Assembly: GCA_036644995.1 (NCBI GenBank)
Contig: JAVXOZ010000004.1
Coordinates: 62,001 to 126,000 of the forward strand
Length of the DNA: 64,000 bases
From: Cryptoclostridium sp036644995
Lineage (GTDB): Bacteria > Bacillota > Dehalobacteriia > UBA7702
Direction of reading: 5' to 3'
Part shown: positions 44,700-54,060 of the stretch, piece by piece
Position numbering within the stretch: position 1 is the first letter of the stretch
Layout: every line of letters starts with the position of its first letter
Position numbers and translations under genes: made by a program
Notes under the pieces: generated by a model
The model's input: the letters and a program-made list of their open reading frames with translations, nothing else
What the model was told of the DNA's origin: nothing
Databases searched by the model: none

Positions 44700-46175
44700 A
44701 TGAGTAGAAGAAATACACAAGCTGTAAAAAACAGTTTGGGAAGTTTCGGTATTGTAGGTTATTCTCAAGATGAATTGCAAACAATCCATTTAGCATCCTT
44801 GGATATTTTAAGAAATGTTGGTGTTCGTGTTGACAGCCCAGAAGCCAGAGAAGTTTTCGCTGCTGGCGGTTGCATGGTTGATAACGAAACAATGATTGTT
44901 AAAATCCCTAATTATGTTGTTGAAGATGCAGTTCGCACTGCTCCTTCCACCATTAATTTGGCAGGCCGTGATCCTCAAAAGGATTACACCTTAGAAAAAA
45001 ACCGTGTTGGTTTTGTTAACTTTGGCGAAGGCGTTTTCGTAAGAGACATCGACACCAAAGAATATCGCCCCAGCACCAAAAAAGACTTGGCTGATATTAC
45101 CTTATTAAGCGATTACCTCCCCAACATGGATATCTCCTATCGTGCAGTAGTATCCCAAGATTTCCCCGGTCCTGCCCAAGCACTTCATAATGCTGAAGCA
45201 ATCTTCCCCAATACCGCAAAACACTTTTTCATCGGTGCTGACGGTACCAAAAATGCTTATAAACTTATCGATATGGCAGCAGCAGTTGTTGGCGGCAAAG
45301 ATAAATTAAAAGATCGCCCCATCATCAGCTTTAACACTTGCCCCACCAGCTTGTTGAAATTGATTCCTGAATGCACCGACGTTATTATGTTGGCTGCAAA
45401 AGCAGGTATCCCCGTTAACGTAATTTCCATGGCTATGGCAGGCGGCACCTCCCCCATTACTTTGGCAGGTACCTTGGCAACACATAACGCTGAAGTTTTA
45501 AGCGCTATTGTTTTGAGCCAATTAACTGTTAAAGGTGCACCTTGCATCTATGCAAGCTCCACCACCATTATGGACTTGCGTTATACCACAGCTCCTGTTG
45601 GCGCTCCTGAATTAGGTATGATTAGTGCTTCTGTTGCACGTCTTGCTCAATTCTACAACCTCCCCAGCTTTGTAGCCGGTGGTTAGGCAGACAGCAAAAT
45701 TCCTGATGCCCAAGCAGCACATGAAAAAACTCTCACCGCTATGTTAGCAGCCCAGGGTGGCGCAAACTTAATTTACGGTGCTGGTATGTTAGACTTAGGT
45801 ATCACTTTTGATATGGGTCAATTCGTAATTGATAATGACATTTATTCCATGATTCGCAAAGTTATCGAAGGTATTAAAGTAACTGACGACAATATCGCCG
45901 TAAATCTGATTAAGGAAATCGGACCCGGTGGTGAATTCGTAAGTCATCCTCATACTTTTGAACATTTCAGAGCTGAACAAACCGCTCCTAAACTTTTTGT
46001 TCGCACCATGCGTGAAAACTGGATTCAAGATGGCATGACCACAACTGAACAAAGAGCCGATGCTGAAGCAAAACGCATCCTCTCCACTCATAAAGCTATG
46101 CCTTTACCCGAAGGTGCAGCATCCACCATCAGAAGTATCATTGAAGACGCTGAAGAAGAATACAGCGGCAAATAA
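44700..46175 (+). CDS. mttB: trimethylamine:corrinoid methyltransferase 2 with pyrrolysine
   Basis: 491 residues with pyrrolysine at 329 (TAG 45684-45686, in LPSFVAGG-Pyl-ADSKIPDAQAAHEKT). A paralogue of mttB 1 with the same conserved parts (LRNVGVRVDSPEAREVF, APSTINLAGRDP, VNFGEGVFV, MAMAGGTSPITLAGTL) but clearly diverged throughout, so not a recent copy. It may differ in substrate preference or growth condition. First in its transcription unit under a sigma-54 promoter; a hairpin separates it from TauE 3. Confidence 0.95.
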
Positions 46176-46193
46176 TAAAATATAAATTAAACG

Positions 46194-46232
46194 GTGGGGT
46201 TAAAGGCAACAGGCCCTTAACCCCGCTTTTTT
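46194..46232 (+). terminator. hairpin between mttB 2 and TauE 3
   Basis: GGGGTTAA (46196-46203) and TTAACCCC (46217-46224) pair, followed by GCTTTTTT. It should reduce read-through into the permease gene. A related hairpin precedes TauE 4. Confidence 0.85.
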
Positions 46233-46254
46233 ATTAAGAAAGGACCGGTATCTT

Positions 46255-47172
46255 ATGGGAACAATAATGATTCGCGGTTTACAAATTGCCTTGGTTCTTA
46301 TGACAACAGTGTTTACTTTCGTTTTAGGGCGAGATATCAAGAAGAACAAAGACCGTATTTCCAACAAGAACTTTTGGGGATTAGGCGCAATAGCCGGCTT
46401 TACCATGTTTTTTGACGCCTTAGGTGTAGGGGCATACGGACCCCAAACGTCTTTATTTAAAATATTTAAACTTGTACCTGATAAATTAATTCCCGGCACC
46501 TTAAACACCATTAGCGTTATACCTTGTGCTGTTGAAACCTTTTTATTCATCACCATCATTGAGGTTGATCCCTTAACTCTTATTTCCCTCATCGTTGCAG
46601 CAGCCATTGGTGCTACTTTTGGCGCAGGGATTGTTTCAAAATTGCCTGAACGGGCAATTCAGTTAGCAATGGGTACTGCTTTAATCATTGTAGCAATCAC
46701 CATTTTCGCAGGTCTTGTGGGTTGGATGCCCAGCGGTGGCGATGCCACAGGCTTAAGCGGTTGGAAATTGCCTGTAGCCATTTTGCTTAACGCATTTTTG
46801 GGTGCTTGCTCTGCCATTGGTATTGGGTGCTATGCCCCGATGATGGCTATGGTTTATGCCATGGGTATGAGCCCCAGAGTTGCCTTCCCCATCATGATGG
46901 GATCTTACGCCTTCTTAATGCCTGCTGCAGGTATGAAATTCATCAAAGAAGGTGCTTATGACTTAAAAGCTAATATAGCAGGTCAAATCTTTGGTACCAT
47001 CGGCGTTGTTATTGCTGTATTATTGGTTAAAGAATTACCTATTACTGTTTTAAAATGGATAGTAATTGCCGTATTACTTTACACCTCGGTTGTAATGTTC
47101 CGTTCTGCCTATAAGAGCAAAAAAGCAGAAAAGGACAAGAATAACGATTCCGACAAGCTGGCAACAGCATAA
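46255..47172 (+). CDS. TauE/SafE (TSUP)-like permease 3
   Basis: 305 residues, start ATG 46255 behind AGAAAGGA. Eight or so membrane segments; half-repeat loops GVGAYGPQTSLFKIFKLVPD and GIGCYAPMMAMVYAMGMSP. Very close to TauE 4, nearly identical over long stretches, so the two arose by tandem duplication. Expression probably depends on read-through past the hairpin at 46194. Confidence 0.7.
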   Translation: MGTIMIRGLQIALVLMTTVFTFVLGRDIKKNKDRISNKNFWGLGAIAGFTMFFDALGVGAYGPQTSLFKIFKLVPDKLIPGTLNTISVIPCAVETFLFITIIEVDPLTLISLIVAAAIGATFGAGIVSKLPERAIQLAMGTALIIVAITIFAGLVGWMPSGGDATGLSGWKLPVAILLNAFLGACSAIGIGCYAPMMAMVYAMGMSPRVAFPIMMGSYAFLMPAAGMKFIKEGAYDLKANIAGQIFGTIGVVIAVLLVKELPITVLKWIVIAVLLYTSVVMFRSAYKSKKAEKDKNNDSDKLATA

Positions 47173-47235
47173 TAAACACTACCTTAACACTCTCCATAAT
47201 TATCATAAATAACTATTTCATAAACACTATTAATT

Positions 47236-47276
47236 GTGGGGTTAAAGACAAAAAAGTCCTTAACCCCACTTTTTTA
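47236..47276 (+). terminator. hairpin between TauE 3 and TauE 4
   Basis: GTGGGGTTAA (47236-47245) and TTAACCCCAC (47260-47269) form a perfect 10-bp stem followed by TTTTTT. It is similar to the hairpin before TauE 3, so the duplication seems to include the leader. Confidence 0.88.
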
Positions 47277-47304
47277 TCGAAAAAATTCGAGGAAGGACGT
47301 ATTT

Positions 47305-48216
47305 ATGGGAACATTATTAATTAGAGGATTACAAGTTGCCTTAGTGCTTATAACCTGTGTTTTCACTTTTGTTTTGGGTCGTGATGTGAAAAAAAATAAA
47401 GACCGCATATCTAACAAAAGCTTTTGGGGCATGGGTGCCATTTCCGGGTTTACCATGTTTTTTGATGCTTTGGGTGTTGGTTCATACGGACCTCAAACAT
47501 CTTTATTTAAAATATTTAAACTGGTACCTGATAAATTAATTCCCGGTACCTTAAATACCATTAGCGTTATCCCTTGTGCTGTGGAAACCTTTTTATTTAT
47601 TACAATTATTGAGGTTGATCCCTTAACTCTTATTTCCCTTATCGTTGCCGCAGCAGTTGGTGCTACTTTTGGTGCAGGTATAGTTGCAAAATTGCCCGAA
47701 CGTGTAATTCAGTTGGCAATGGGTACTGCCTTAATCATTGTGGCAATCACCATTTTCGCAGGCCTTGTGGGCTGGATGCCCAGTGGTGGGGATGCCACAG
47801 GCTTAAGCGGTTGGAAATTACCTTTGGCTATTGTGATTAACCTTTTCTTAGGAGCTTGCTCTGCCATTGGTATTGGGTGCTATGCCCCGATGATGGCGAT
47901 GGTTTATGCCTTGGGTATGAGCCCCAGAGTTGCCTTCCCCATTATGATGGGATCTTATGCCTTTTTAATGCCTGCCGCAGGTATAAAATTCATCAAAGAA
48001 GGCGCATACGACATCAAAGCCAACCTTGCAGGTCAAATTTTTGGTACCATCGGCGTTGTTATTGCTGTATTATTGGTTAAAGAATTACCTATTACTGTTT
48101 TAAAATGGATAGTAATTGCGGTATTGCTTTACACTTCCGTTATTATGTTCCGTTCTGCCTATAAGAGCAAAAAGGAAGAAAACGATAAAAAACCCGATGA
48201 TTTAGCAACTGCCTAA
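47305..48216 (+). CDS. TauE/SafE (TSUP)-like permease 4
   Basis: 303 residues from ATG 47305 (GAGGAAGGA upstream; the in-frame GTG at 47236 lies in the terminator hairpin and is rejected). It matches TauE 3 at most positions; differences cluster in the N-terminal helix and near residues 185-195, and the C-terminal tail is shorter. Last gene of the methylamine island. A terminator follows. Confidence 0.7.
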   Translation: MGTLLIRGLQVALVLITCVFTFVLGRDVKKNKDRISNKSFWGMGAISGFTMFFDALGVGSYGPQTSLFKIFKLVPDKLIPGTLNTISVIPCAVETFLFITIIEVDPLTLISLIVAAAVGATFGAGIVAKLPERVIQLAMGTALIIVAITIFAGLVGWMPSGGDATGLSGWKLPLAIVINLFLGACSAIGIGCYAPMMAMVYALGMSPRVAFPIMMGSYAFLMPAAGIKFIKEGAYDIKANLAGQIFGTIGVVIAVLLVKELPITVLKWIVIAVLLYTSVIMFRSAYKSKKEENDKKPDDLATA

Positions 48217-48261
48217 TTAAAACAAACAAAGTTTTCCATAACCTCCATTTACTATAAATAG

Positions 48262-48305
48262 AGCCATCTGCCTTATCTATTACGATATTAGCAGATGGCT
48301 TTATT
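48262..48305 (+). terminator. terminator at the end of the methylamine island
   Basis: AGCCATCTGC pairs with GCAGATGGCT, followed by TTATTATTTA. Confidence 0.75.
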
Positions 48306-48396
48306 ATTTACTTTATTTACTTTGGCTTATTATCCGTGGCTACACTATTAAAAAAACATTAAAGGCAAATTACCAAAGTTTTGTTTATAAATCTTT

Positions 48397-48557
48397 TAGA
48401 TTATCAAAAACATATTTTTTTGCCAAGATGACAGGCTGTTAAGAAAGACTTAGATTCGGTAAAACTCCCTGAGCAGCGGCTGTGCAGTGTACCTAAATGT
48501 ACATAAGCAGTCGGTGGGAAGGGATTTTACCGAATATCAGACTTTATCAACAGCCTG
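48397..48557. repeat. dispersed palindromic element, copy D (161 bp)
   Basis: Same element as A-C; the left end reads TAGATTATCAAAAAC and the right end CAACAGCCTG. No clear terminator duplication flanks it. It lies between the convergent TauE 4 and phoR genes. Confidence 0.85.
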
Positions 48558-48587
48558 AACGGAAAATTTACCATTAAAGCTTTATTT

Positions 48588-50255
48588 TTACAGCGGAAAA
48601 GAAACTGTTATTTTAGTACCTTTATCGGGAATGCTGTTTAAAACAATAGTGCCGTGATGATAGGTGGTAACGTGTTTAACAATGGCAAGCCCCAACCCTG
48701 TGCCCCCTGTGGCTTTGGCGTGGCTTCTATCCACCCTAAAGAAACGCTCAAAAACTCGCTCTTGGTATTCCACGGGGATACCCACACCTTGGTCTGCCAC
48801 CACCAGCACTGCCATGGAATCGGTATTTTCCACAGATACCTCAACAGTGCCGCCATTTTTAGAGTATTTAATGGCATTTTCCACAAGATTGTAGATAAGT
48901 TCATCAATCAACCGAGGCACAGCTTGAAATTCCACCGCCGCTCCTTGGATATTTAGTTTTATATCCTTGGCTTTTGCCCCATATTCCAATCTCGCTGCCA
49001 CATTTTCCACCATGGACATGAGATTTACTTTTTCCCGCAGATAAGTAATATCTCTTTCATCCAGCCGTGAAAGGGCAATAATATCATCTATAAGGGCAAT
49101 AAGATGCAAGGCTTCTTGGTGTATTCTCCCGGAAAAATCCTGAATATCTTTGGGGTTGACCATGCTGTTTTTCAAAAGCTCCGCATACCCGGATATAGCT
49201 GTGAGGGGTGTTTTTAGTTCGTGGGAAACATTGGCGGAAAATTCACGACGCATTTCTTCTGCCTTATATCTTTGGGTAATATCCATCACCAGTAAAATTC
49301 CGCCCTTAACCACACCATCTTCACAAACAGGGCTACCATGAATAATACAAAAAGTATTATCTTGGTTAAAAGTTTCTTGGGCGGATTCTCCCATTAAGGC
49401 TGCATCTGCCACTTTTTGTAAGGAAAGATTGCGATTCATAGCCAAAAGATGGGAACCCACAAAATCCTCACTGCTATCTTTTGCCAAAATATTTTTGGCA
49501 CTTTGGTTCACCGCTAAAATATGGGAATCCAAGCTTAAAAGAATCAACCCTTCATTCATATTTTCCGTTATGGCATTAAATTCCTGTTGCTGTCTGGATA
49601 AAACCGTGCACTGATCTGCTATTTCATCATTTTGCTGATGAATACGGGACAACAACGGCGATATTTCCTCATATGCCTCGTTATCCTCAGGATGTTCCAA
49701 ATCCAAATTATTTAAAGGTGCCAATATCCATTTTACCTGTTTATTGGAAAGTGCAAGTGCCAATATAAAAATAAAAAATGCCAAAACCATCATTAAGGGA
49801 AACATTCCAAAAAATGCCGCAAAAATACTATCGGTGGTATCTGCCATACGCAGCACCATACCATTGTTCATTGCCATGGCATAATAATAGGTTTGCTGAC
49901 CCATAGTGGCAGATAGCCTTGTTTCCTCCCCTGCTCCGGTTTTAAATGCTTCCTGCACCTCTGTGCGATTTTTATGGTTTGCCATGGTGGCGGCATCCAC
50001 TTCATTATCATAAAGAACACTGCCATCTTTACCAATTAAAGTTATTCTGTTCCCCGGTGCGGTTCCGGCTAACTTTTGAAGATATTCCAAGCCTTCAGTT
50101 TCTATTGCCGTTGCAACATAGGTTGCCTCATCCTTTATATCATTTTCCTTGCTCTGGCGAAATTCATGGTAGGAAAGAGCACAAACACAAAAAGAACTAA
50201 GCACTATGGAAATTAAGGCAATAATACACAATGCACCAAATATTCTTTGTCTCAT
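48588..50255 (-). CDS. phoR: phosphate sensor histidine kinase
   Basis: 555 residues from ATG 50255, preceded by GGGAGGC. Two membrane segments (about 5-27 and 150-175) flank an extracellular domain. A PAS domain (about 230-330) is followed by HisKA with the phospho-His in FSANVSHELKTPL and an ATPase domain with NLVENAIKYS, DQGVGIP and GGTGLGLAIV. It phosphorylates the adjacent response regulator and is the last gene of the pst-pho operon, 1 bp after phoP. Confidence 0.92.
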   Translation of the reverse strand: MRQRIFGALCIIALISIVLSSFCVCALSYHEFRQSKENDIKDEATYVATAIETEGLEYLQKLAGTAPGNRITLIGKDGSVLYDNEVDAATMANHKNRTEVQEAFKTGAGEETRLSATMGQQTYYYAMAMNNGMVLRMADTTDSIFAAFFGMFPLMMVLAFFIFILALALSNKQVKWILAPLNNLDLEHPEDNEAYEEISPLLSRIHQQNDEIADQCTVLSRQQQEFNAITENMNEGLILLSLDSHILAVNQSAKNILAKDSSEDFVGSHLLAMNRNLSLQKVADAALMGESAQETFNQDNTFCIIHGSPVCEDGVVKGGILLVMDITQRYKAEEMRREFSANVSHELKTPLTAISGYAELLKNSMVNPKDIQDFSGRIHQEALHLIALIDDIIALSRLDERDITYLREKVNLMSMVENVAARLEYGAKAKDIKLNIQGAAVEFQAVPRLIDELIYNLVENAIKYSKNGGTVEVSVENTDSMAVLVVADQGVGIPVEYQERVFERFFRVDRSHAKATGGTGLGLAIVKHVTTYHHGTIVLNSIPDKGTKITVSFPL

Positions 50256-50256
50256 T

Positions 50257-50925
50257 TTAGCCTCCCATCCTATATCCCACACTGCGCACGGTTTCTATGG
50301 CATCACCTTCAGCCCCTAATTTTTGCCGTAAGGTGCGGATATGCACATCAACGGTGCGGGTTTCACCTTGATAATCATAGCCCCACACTCGTTGGAGCAA
50401 GGTATCTCTGCCCAAAACTATACCCCTATTTTCAATTAAATAGCATAATAATTCAAATTCACGGTTGGTAAGTATTATTTCCTCATCCCGAACAAAAACC
50501 CGATGTGTATCGGTATTTAACCTTATATTCCCAAGGCAAAGGTCCTTATCTTGGGCTATATTGGTTCTACGCAGCACAGCTTTTATCCGAGATATCAATT
50601 CCATAACGCTGAAAGGCTTGGTAACGTAATCATCGGCACCCAAATCAAGCCCCTGTATTTTATCATATTCATTGCCTTTGGCAGTAACCATAATAATGGG
50701 TATATCCGCAGTATTGCTGTGTTTACGCAATTTTTGTAAAATTGCTGTGCCATCTTCTCCGGGGAGCATAATATCCAGAAGTATCAAATTAGGTTTTTCT
50801 TCTGCCAAGGCAGCATAAAGCTGTTTAGCATCGCCAAAGCCTTGACACTCCATATCACTGTGGGATACCGCATAAACTATTAAATCTCTAATATTTTTTT
50901 CATCTTCTACACAATAAATTTTCAT
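50257..50925 (-). CDS. phoP: phosphate response regulator, OmpR family
   Basis: 222 residues: receiver domain with acidic pair DE (8-9), phospho-Asp in LLDIMLPGEDG (about 51) and the Lys in TKPFS (about 102), then a winged-helix DNA-binding domain (about 125-222) with LTNREFELLCYLIE and RTVDVHIRTLRQKLG. Its start overlaps the phoU stop. It would bind the TTTTACA repeats upstream of pstS. Confidence 0.92.
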   Translation of the reverse strand: MKIYCVEDEKNIRDLIVYAVSHSDMECQGFGDAKQLYAALAEEKPNLILLDIMLPGEDGTAILQKLRKHSNTADIPIIMVTAKGNEYDKIQGLDLGADDYVTKPFSVMELISRIKAVLRRTNIAQDKDLCLGNIRLNTDTHRVFVRDEEIILTNREFELLCYLIENRGIVLGRDTLLQRVWGYDYQGETRTVDVHIRTLRQKLGAEGDAIETVRSVGYRMGG

Positions 50926-51584
50926 GATTGTATTGTTTTTCCTTTATGCTTGCCGGTGAGGGAAAATTCCACCCATTCGGCTATATTTACAGCATGGTCA
51001 CCTATGCGTTCAAAATATTTAGCCACCATTAACAAATCCAAAGCTTGGGTACCATTGGTTGCATCTTTGGAAATCATCGCAATCAGGTCATCCTTTACTT
51101 CCACAAATAAGTTATCTACCACATCATCGGAAGCAATTACTTTTCTTGCCAATTCCAAATCTTTTTTCACATAAGCATCTATACTTTTTCCCACCATTTC
51201 AATGGTGGCATTTGCCATTTCAGGTATGGTGATAAGTTCTTTTATATAGGGTTCTTTAGCTAATTCTATGGTCAATTCCGCAATATCAGAAGCTTGGTCA
51301 CCTATGCGTTCCATATCTGTAATCATTTTTAAAGCAGATGAAATTAAGCGTAAATCCCTTGCCACAGGCTGCTGATGTAAAAGCAAATTTAAACATAATC
51401 CCTCTAAAGACCGCTCCATGCGGTCTATTTTTGTATCTTTTTCCATTACTTCCATGGCTTTTTCCGCATCTTGACTCAAAAGAGCTTCCTTTGCCAAAAA
51501 AATTGCCTGCTCTATTCTGGCACCCATTTCTATTAAATCGCTATTCAGTTGCTCCAACTGAATATCAAACCTATTTCTCATCAT
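50922..51584 (-). CDS. phoU: phosphate signalling protein PhoU
   Basis: 220 residues made of two related three-helix PhoU repeats (about 10-100 and 115-205), with the metal-binding E(D)xxxD patterns (ERIGDQASDIAE and ERIGDHAVNIAE). It links Pst transporter state to PhoR, keeping the kinase off when phosphate is plentiful. ATGA overlaps with both neighbours show tight coupling. Confidence 0.95.
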   Translation of the reverse strand: MMRNRFDIQLEQLNSDLIEMGARIEQAIFLAKEALLSQDAEKAMEVMEKDTKIDRMERSLEGLCLNLLLHQQPVARDLRLISSALKMITDMERIGDQASDIAELTIELAKEPYIKELITIPEMANATIEMVGKSIDAYVKKDLELARKVIASDDVVDNLFVEVKDDLIAMISKDATNGTQALDLLMVAKYFERIGDHAVNIAEWVEFSLTGKHKGKTIQS

Positions 51585-52345
51585 CCGAACCTCCCTGTGA
51601 TATAATCTTCTGTTTTTTGATTTTTGGGCATGGAAAAAATTTTGCCTGTTTCCCCAAATTCCACAGCTTCACCCATGAGGAAAAAAGCTGTTTTATCGGA
51701 AATTCTGGCGGCCTGCTGCATATTATGGGTAACCATAACAATAGTATAATCTTTTTTTAAATCCATGGCAAGGTCTTCTATTTTAGAAGTTGAAATAGGG
51801 TCTAAAGCACTGGTGGGTTCATCCATCAATAATATTTCAGGTTCCACGGCTAAGGCTCGGGCTATGCACAAACGCTGTTGCTGTCCACCGCTTAAACCCA
51901 AAGCACTTTTTTTTAGGCGGTCTTTAACTTCATCCCAAATAGCAGCCGCAGATAAAGATTTTTCCACAAGCTCATCCAGTTTAACTTTGGATTTAATGCC
52001 GTGGGTTCTGGGGCCATAGGCAATATTATCGTAAACGCTCATGGGAAAGGGATTTGGTTTTTGAAAAACCATGCCCACTCTTTTTCTTAAAATATTAACA
52101 TCCATATTACCAAATATATTTTCGCCGTCTAAAAGAATTTCTCCTTCAATACGGCAACCTTCCACCAAATCATTCATGCGGTTTATAGATTTTATTAAAG
52201 TGGATTTACCACAACCCGAAGGGCCGATAAAAGCCGTGATTTCCTTTGAAAGAATATCCATGTTAATATTTTTTAAAGCCTGAAATTCCGTATAAAATAA
52301 GTTTAAATTTTCAATTTTTAATTTTACTGTTTTATCTTCACTCAT
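51581..52345 (-). CDS. pstB: phosphate ABC transporter ATP-binding protein
   Basis: 254 residues. Walker A GPSGCGKST (about 37-45), Q-loop VFQKPNPFPMSVYDNIAYG, signature LSGGQQQRLCIARAL, and Walker B ILLMDEPTSALDP are all intact. It powers high-affinity phosphate import. Overlaps pstA and phoU by 4 bp. Confidence 0.97.
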   Translation of the reverse strand: MSEDKTVKLKIENLNLFYTEFQALKNINMDILSKEITAFIGPSGCGKSTLIKSINRMNDLVEGCRIEGEILLDGENIFGNMDVNILRKRVGMVFQKPNPFPMSVYDNIAYGPRTHGIKSKVKLDELVEKSLSAAAIWDEVKDRLKKSALGLSGGQQQRLCIARALAVEPEILLMDEPTSALDPISTSKIEDLAMDLKKDYTIVMVTHNMQQAARISDKTAFFLMGEAVEFGETGKIFSMPKNQKTEDYITGRFG

Positions 52346-53163
52346 ATTTTTGTCACCTTCTTTGCTATCATTGCGGAAACTGTATTTATAATCAATACCA
52401 ATAAAAGCAGCACCACAGCGGTGGCATATGCCTCATTGGTATGTAATCCTTCACTGGATAGGGTATACATATGGATAGCCAAGGTTCTCCCTGAGGAAAA
52501 CACACCTTGGGGTAATTGCGCCACAGTGCCTGCGGTGTATATCAACGCTGCGGTTTCCCCCACTATCCTGCCAACAGCAAGTATTACCCCGGCCAAAATC
52601 CCCGGCACTGCTCCGGGAAGTACTATTTTAAAAATAGTTCTTAAACTCCCTGCACCCAGCCCAAAGCTTGCCTCCCTAAAGGTATCCGGCACGGAACTTA
52701 AGGCTTCTTCGGTGGTACGCATAATTAGGGGCAAAATCATAATAGACAAGGTGGCGGCACCTGCCAAAATTGAATAACCCCAGCCCAAATAAGTTACAAA
52801 AAACAGCAAACCGAATAATCCATATACGATAGAAGGAATGCCTGATAAGGTTTCCGCTGTTAAACGTATTAAATCCACAAATTTATTGCCTTTTTTGGCA
52901 TATTCCACCAGATATATAGCGGTAAAAATACCAAAGGGCAAAGCAATTAAAAGTGATAATCCCGTCATCACCAAGGTATTTATAGCGGCGGGAAACAGGG
53001 AAACATTTTCAGATGTGTAATTTAAAGAAAAAAGCGAGGGTTTTAAATAGGGTATACCCTTAATTAAAATATAACCAAGTAAAAAAATTAAAACCCCAAA
53101 GGTAATTGCCGTAGCAAAAAAAACCAAGCTCCGCCAAATAATTGATGTGGTTTTTTGTTTCAT
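52342..53163 (-). CDS. pstA: phosphate ABC transporter permease PstA
   Basis: 273 residues, six membrane segments. The ABC permease EAA loop reads TFREASFGLGAGSLRTIFKIVLP-like (about 160-182), with GIPSIVYGLFGL typical of PstA/PstC. Forms the channel with PstC. ATGA overlaps on both sides. Confidence 0.95.
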   Translation of the reverse strand: MKQKTTSIIWRSLVFFATAITFGVLIFLLGYILIKGIPYLKPSLFSLNYTSENVSLFPAAINTLVMTGLSLLIALPFGIFTAIYLVEYAKKGNKFVDLIRLTAETLSGIPSIVYGLFGLLFFVTYLGWGYSILAGAATLSIMILPLIMRTTEEALSSVPDTFREASFGLGAGSLRTIFKIVLPGAVPGILAGVILAVGRIVGETAALIYTAGTVAQLPQGVFSSGRTLAIHMYTLSSEGLHTNEAYATAVVLLLLVLIINTVSAMIAKKVTKI

Positions 53164-54020
53164 TGTTTATCCGCCCTCCTTTTTACTAATTGGAAGGTAA
53201 AATTAATTAGTAATATAAAAATAAATAATACCACCCCTGTTGCAATTAAAGCCTCACGGTGTAATTCCGCAGCATAGCCCATTTCTAAAACAATATTTGC
53301 TGTTAATGTGCGGATACCCTTAAAAATTCCTTGGGGCATTGTGGCTTGGTTTCCTGCCACCATAATAACTGCCATAGTTTCCCCAATGGCACGGCCAATG
53401 CCCAAAACCACACCTGCCATTATTCCTGATTTGGCAGCAGGTAAGATGGTGGAAAAAATAGCACGTTCTTTTGTGGCACCCAATGCCAAGGAACCTTCAA
53501 AATAATGGCTGGGCACAGCCCTTAATGCAGATTCCGAAACCCCCATAATTGTGGGTAAAATCATAATTCCCAATAAAACAGAGGCAGTTAAAATACTGCT
53601 GCCGTTCCCAGGGAAAAACTGCCTTACAAGGGGCACCAGTACCACTAAACCAAAGAAACCATATACCACCGAGGGAATGCCTGCCAACAATTCCACACCG
53701 GGTTTTAAGATGCGGTATGGCTTTGGTGGACAATAATGAGACATAAAAACAGCAGTTAAAATACCAATGGGCACCCCAAATAGAATTGCCCCACCGGTAA
53801 TTAAAAAACTGCCTAAAATCATGGGAAAAATCCCATAGGAAGGGGGAATATCCGAAGGCTTCCAGTTTTGTCCCAATAAAAAATCGAAAAATCCTATTTT
53901 AGCCATTGCCGGTATGCCGTTGGCAAATAAAAATATACATATCAATACCACCGCTCCCACGGTGGTAACAGCTGCTAAAAAAAAGATATTCTTCATTATT
54001 TTTTCATGTAAATGATTCAT
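53160..54020 (-). CDS. pstC: phosphate ABC transporter permease PstC
   Basis: 286 residues from ATG 54020 (MNHLHEK); an alternative ATG lies 24 bp further in, and neither has a strong ribosome site. Six membrane segments, GIPSVVYGFFGLVVLVPLVR and the EAA loop with GSLALGATKERAIF. Partner of PstA. It follows pstS after a stem-loop that may set the excess of binding protein over permease. Confidence 0.93.
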   Translation of the reverse strand: MNHLHEKIMKNIFFLAAVTTVGAVVLICIFLFANGIPAMAKIGFFDFLLGQNWKPSDIPPSYGIFPMILGSFLITGGAILFGVPIGILTAVFMSHYCPPKPYRILKPGVELLAGIPSVVYGFFGLVVLVPLVRQFFPGNGSSILTASVLLGIMILPTIMGVSESALRAVPSHYFEGSLALGATKERAIFSTILPAAKSGIMAGVVLGIGRAIGETMAVIMVAGNQATMPQGIFKGIRTLTANIVLEMGYAAELHREALIATGVVLFIFILLINFTFQLVKRRADKQ

Positions 54021-54060
54021 AATATAACACTTCACTATCTTAATTATTTAAAGAGAAAGT

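Noticed and set aside
40388..46175. The mttB genes could be called pseudogenes split by a nonsense codon
   Set aside because: The break is a TAG at the known pyrrolysine position in two mttB genes and in mtbB, and all three frames are otherwise intact.
47236..47304. GTG start at 47236 for TauE 4
   Set aside because: It falls on the terminator hairpin and adds residues absent from TauE 3; ATG 47305 has a good ribosome site.
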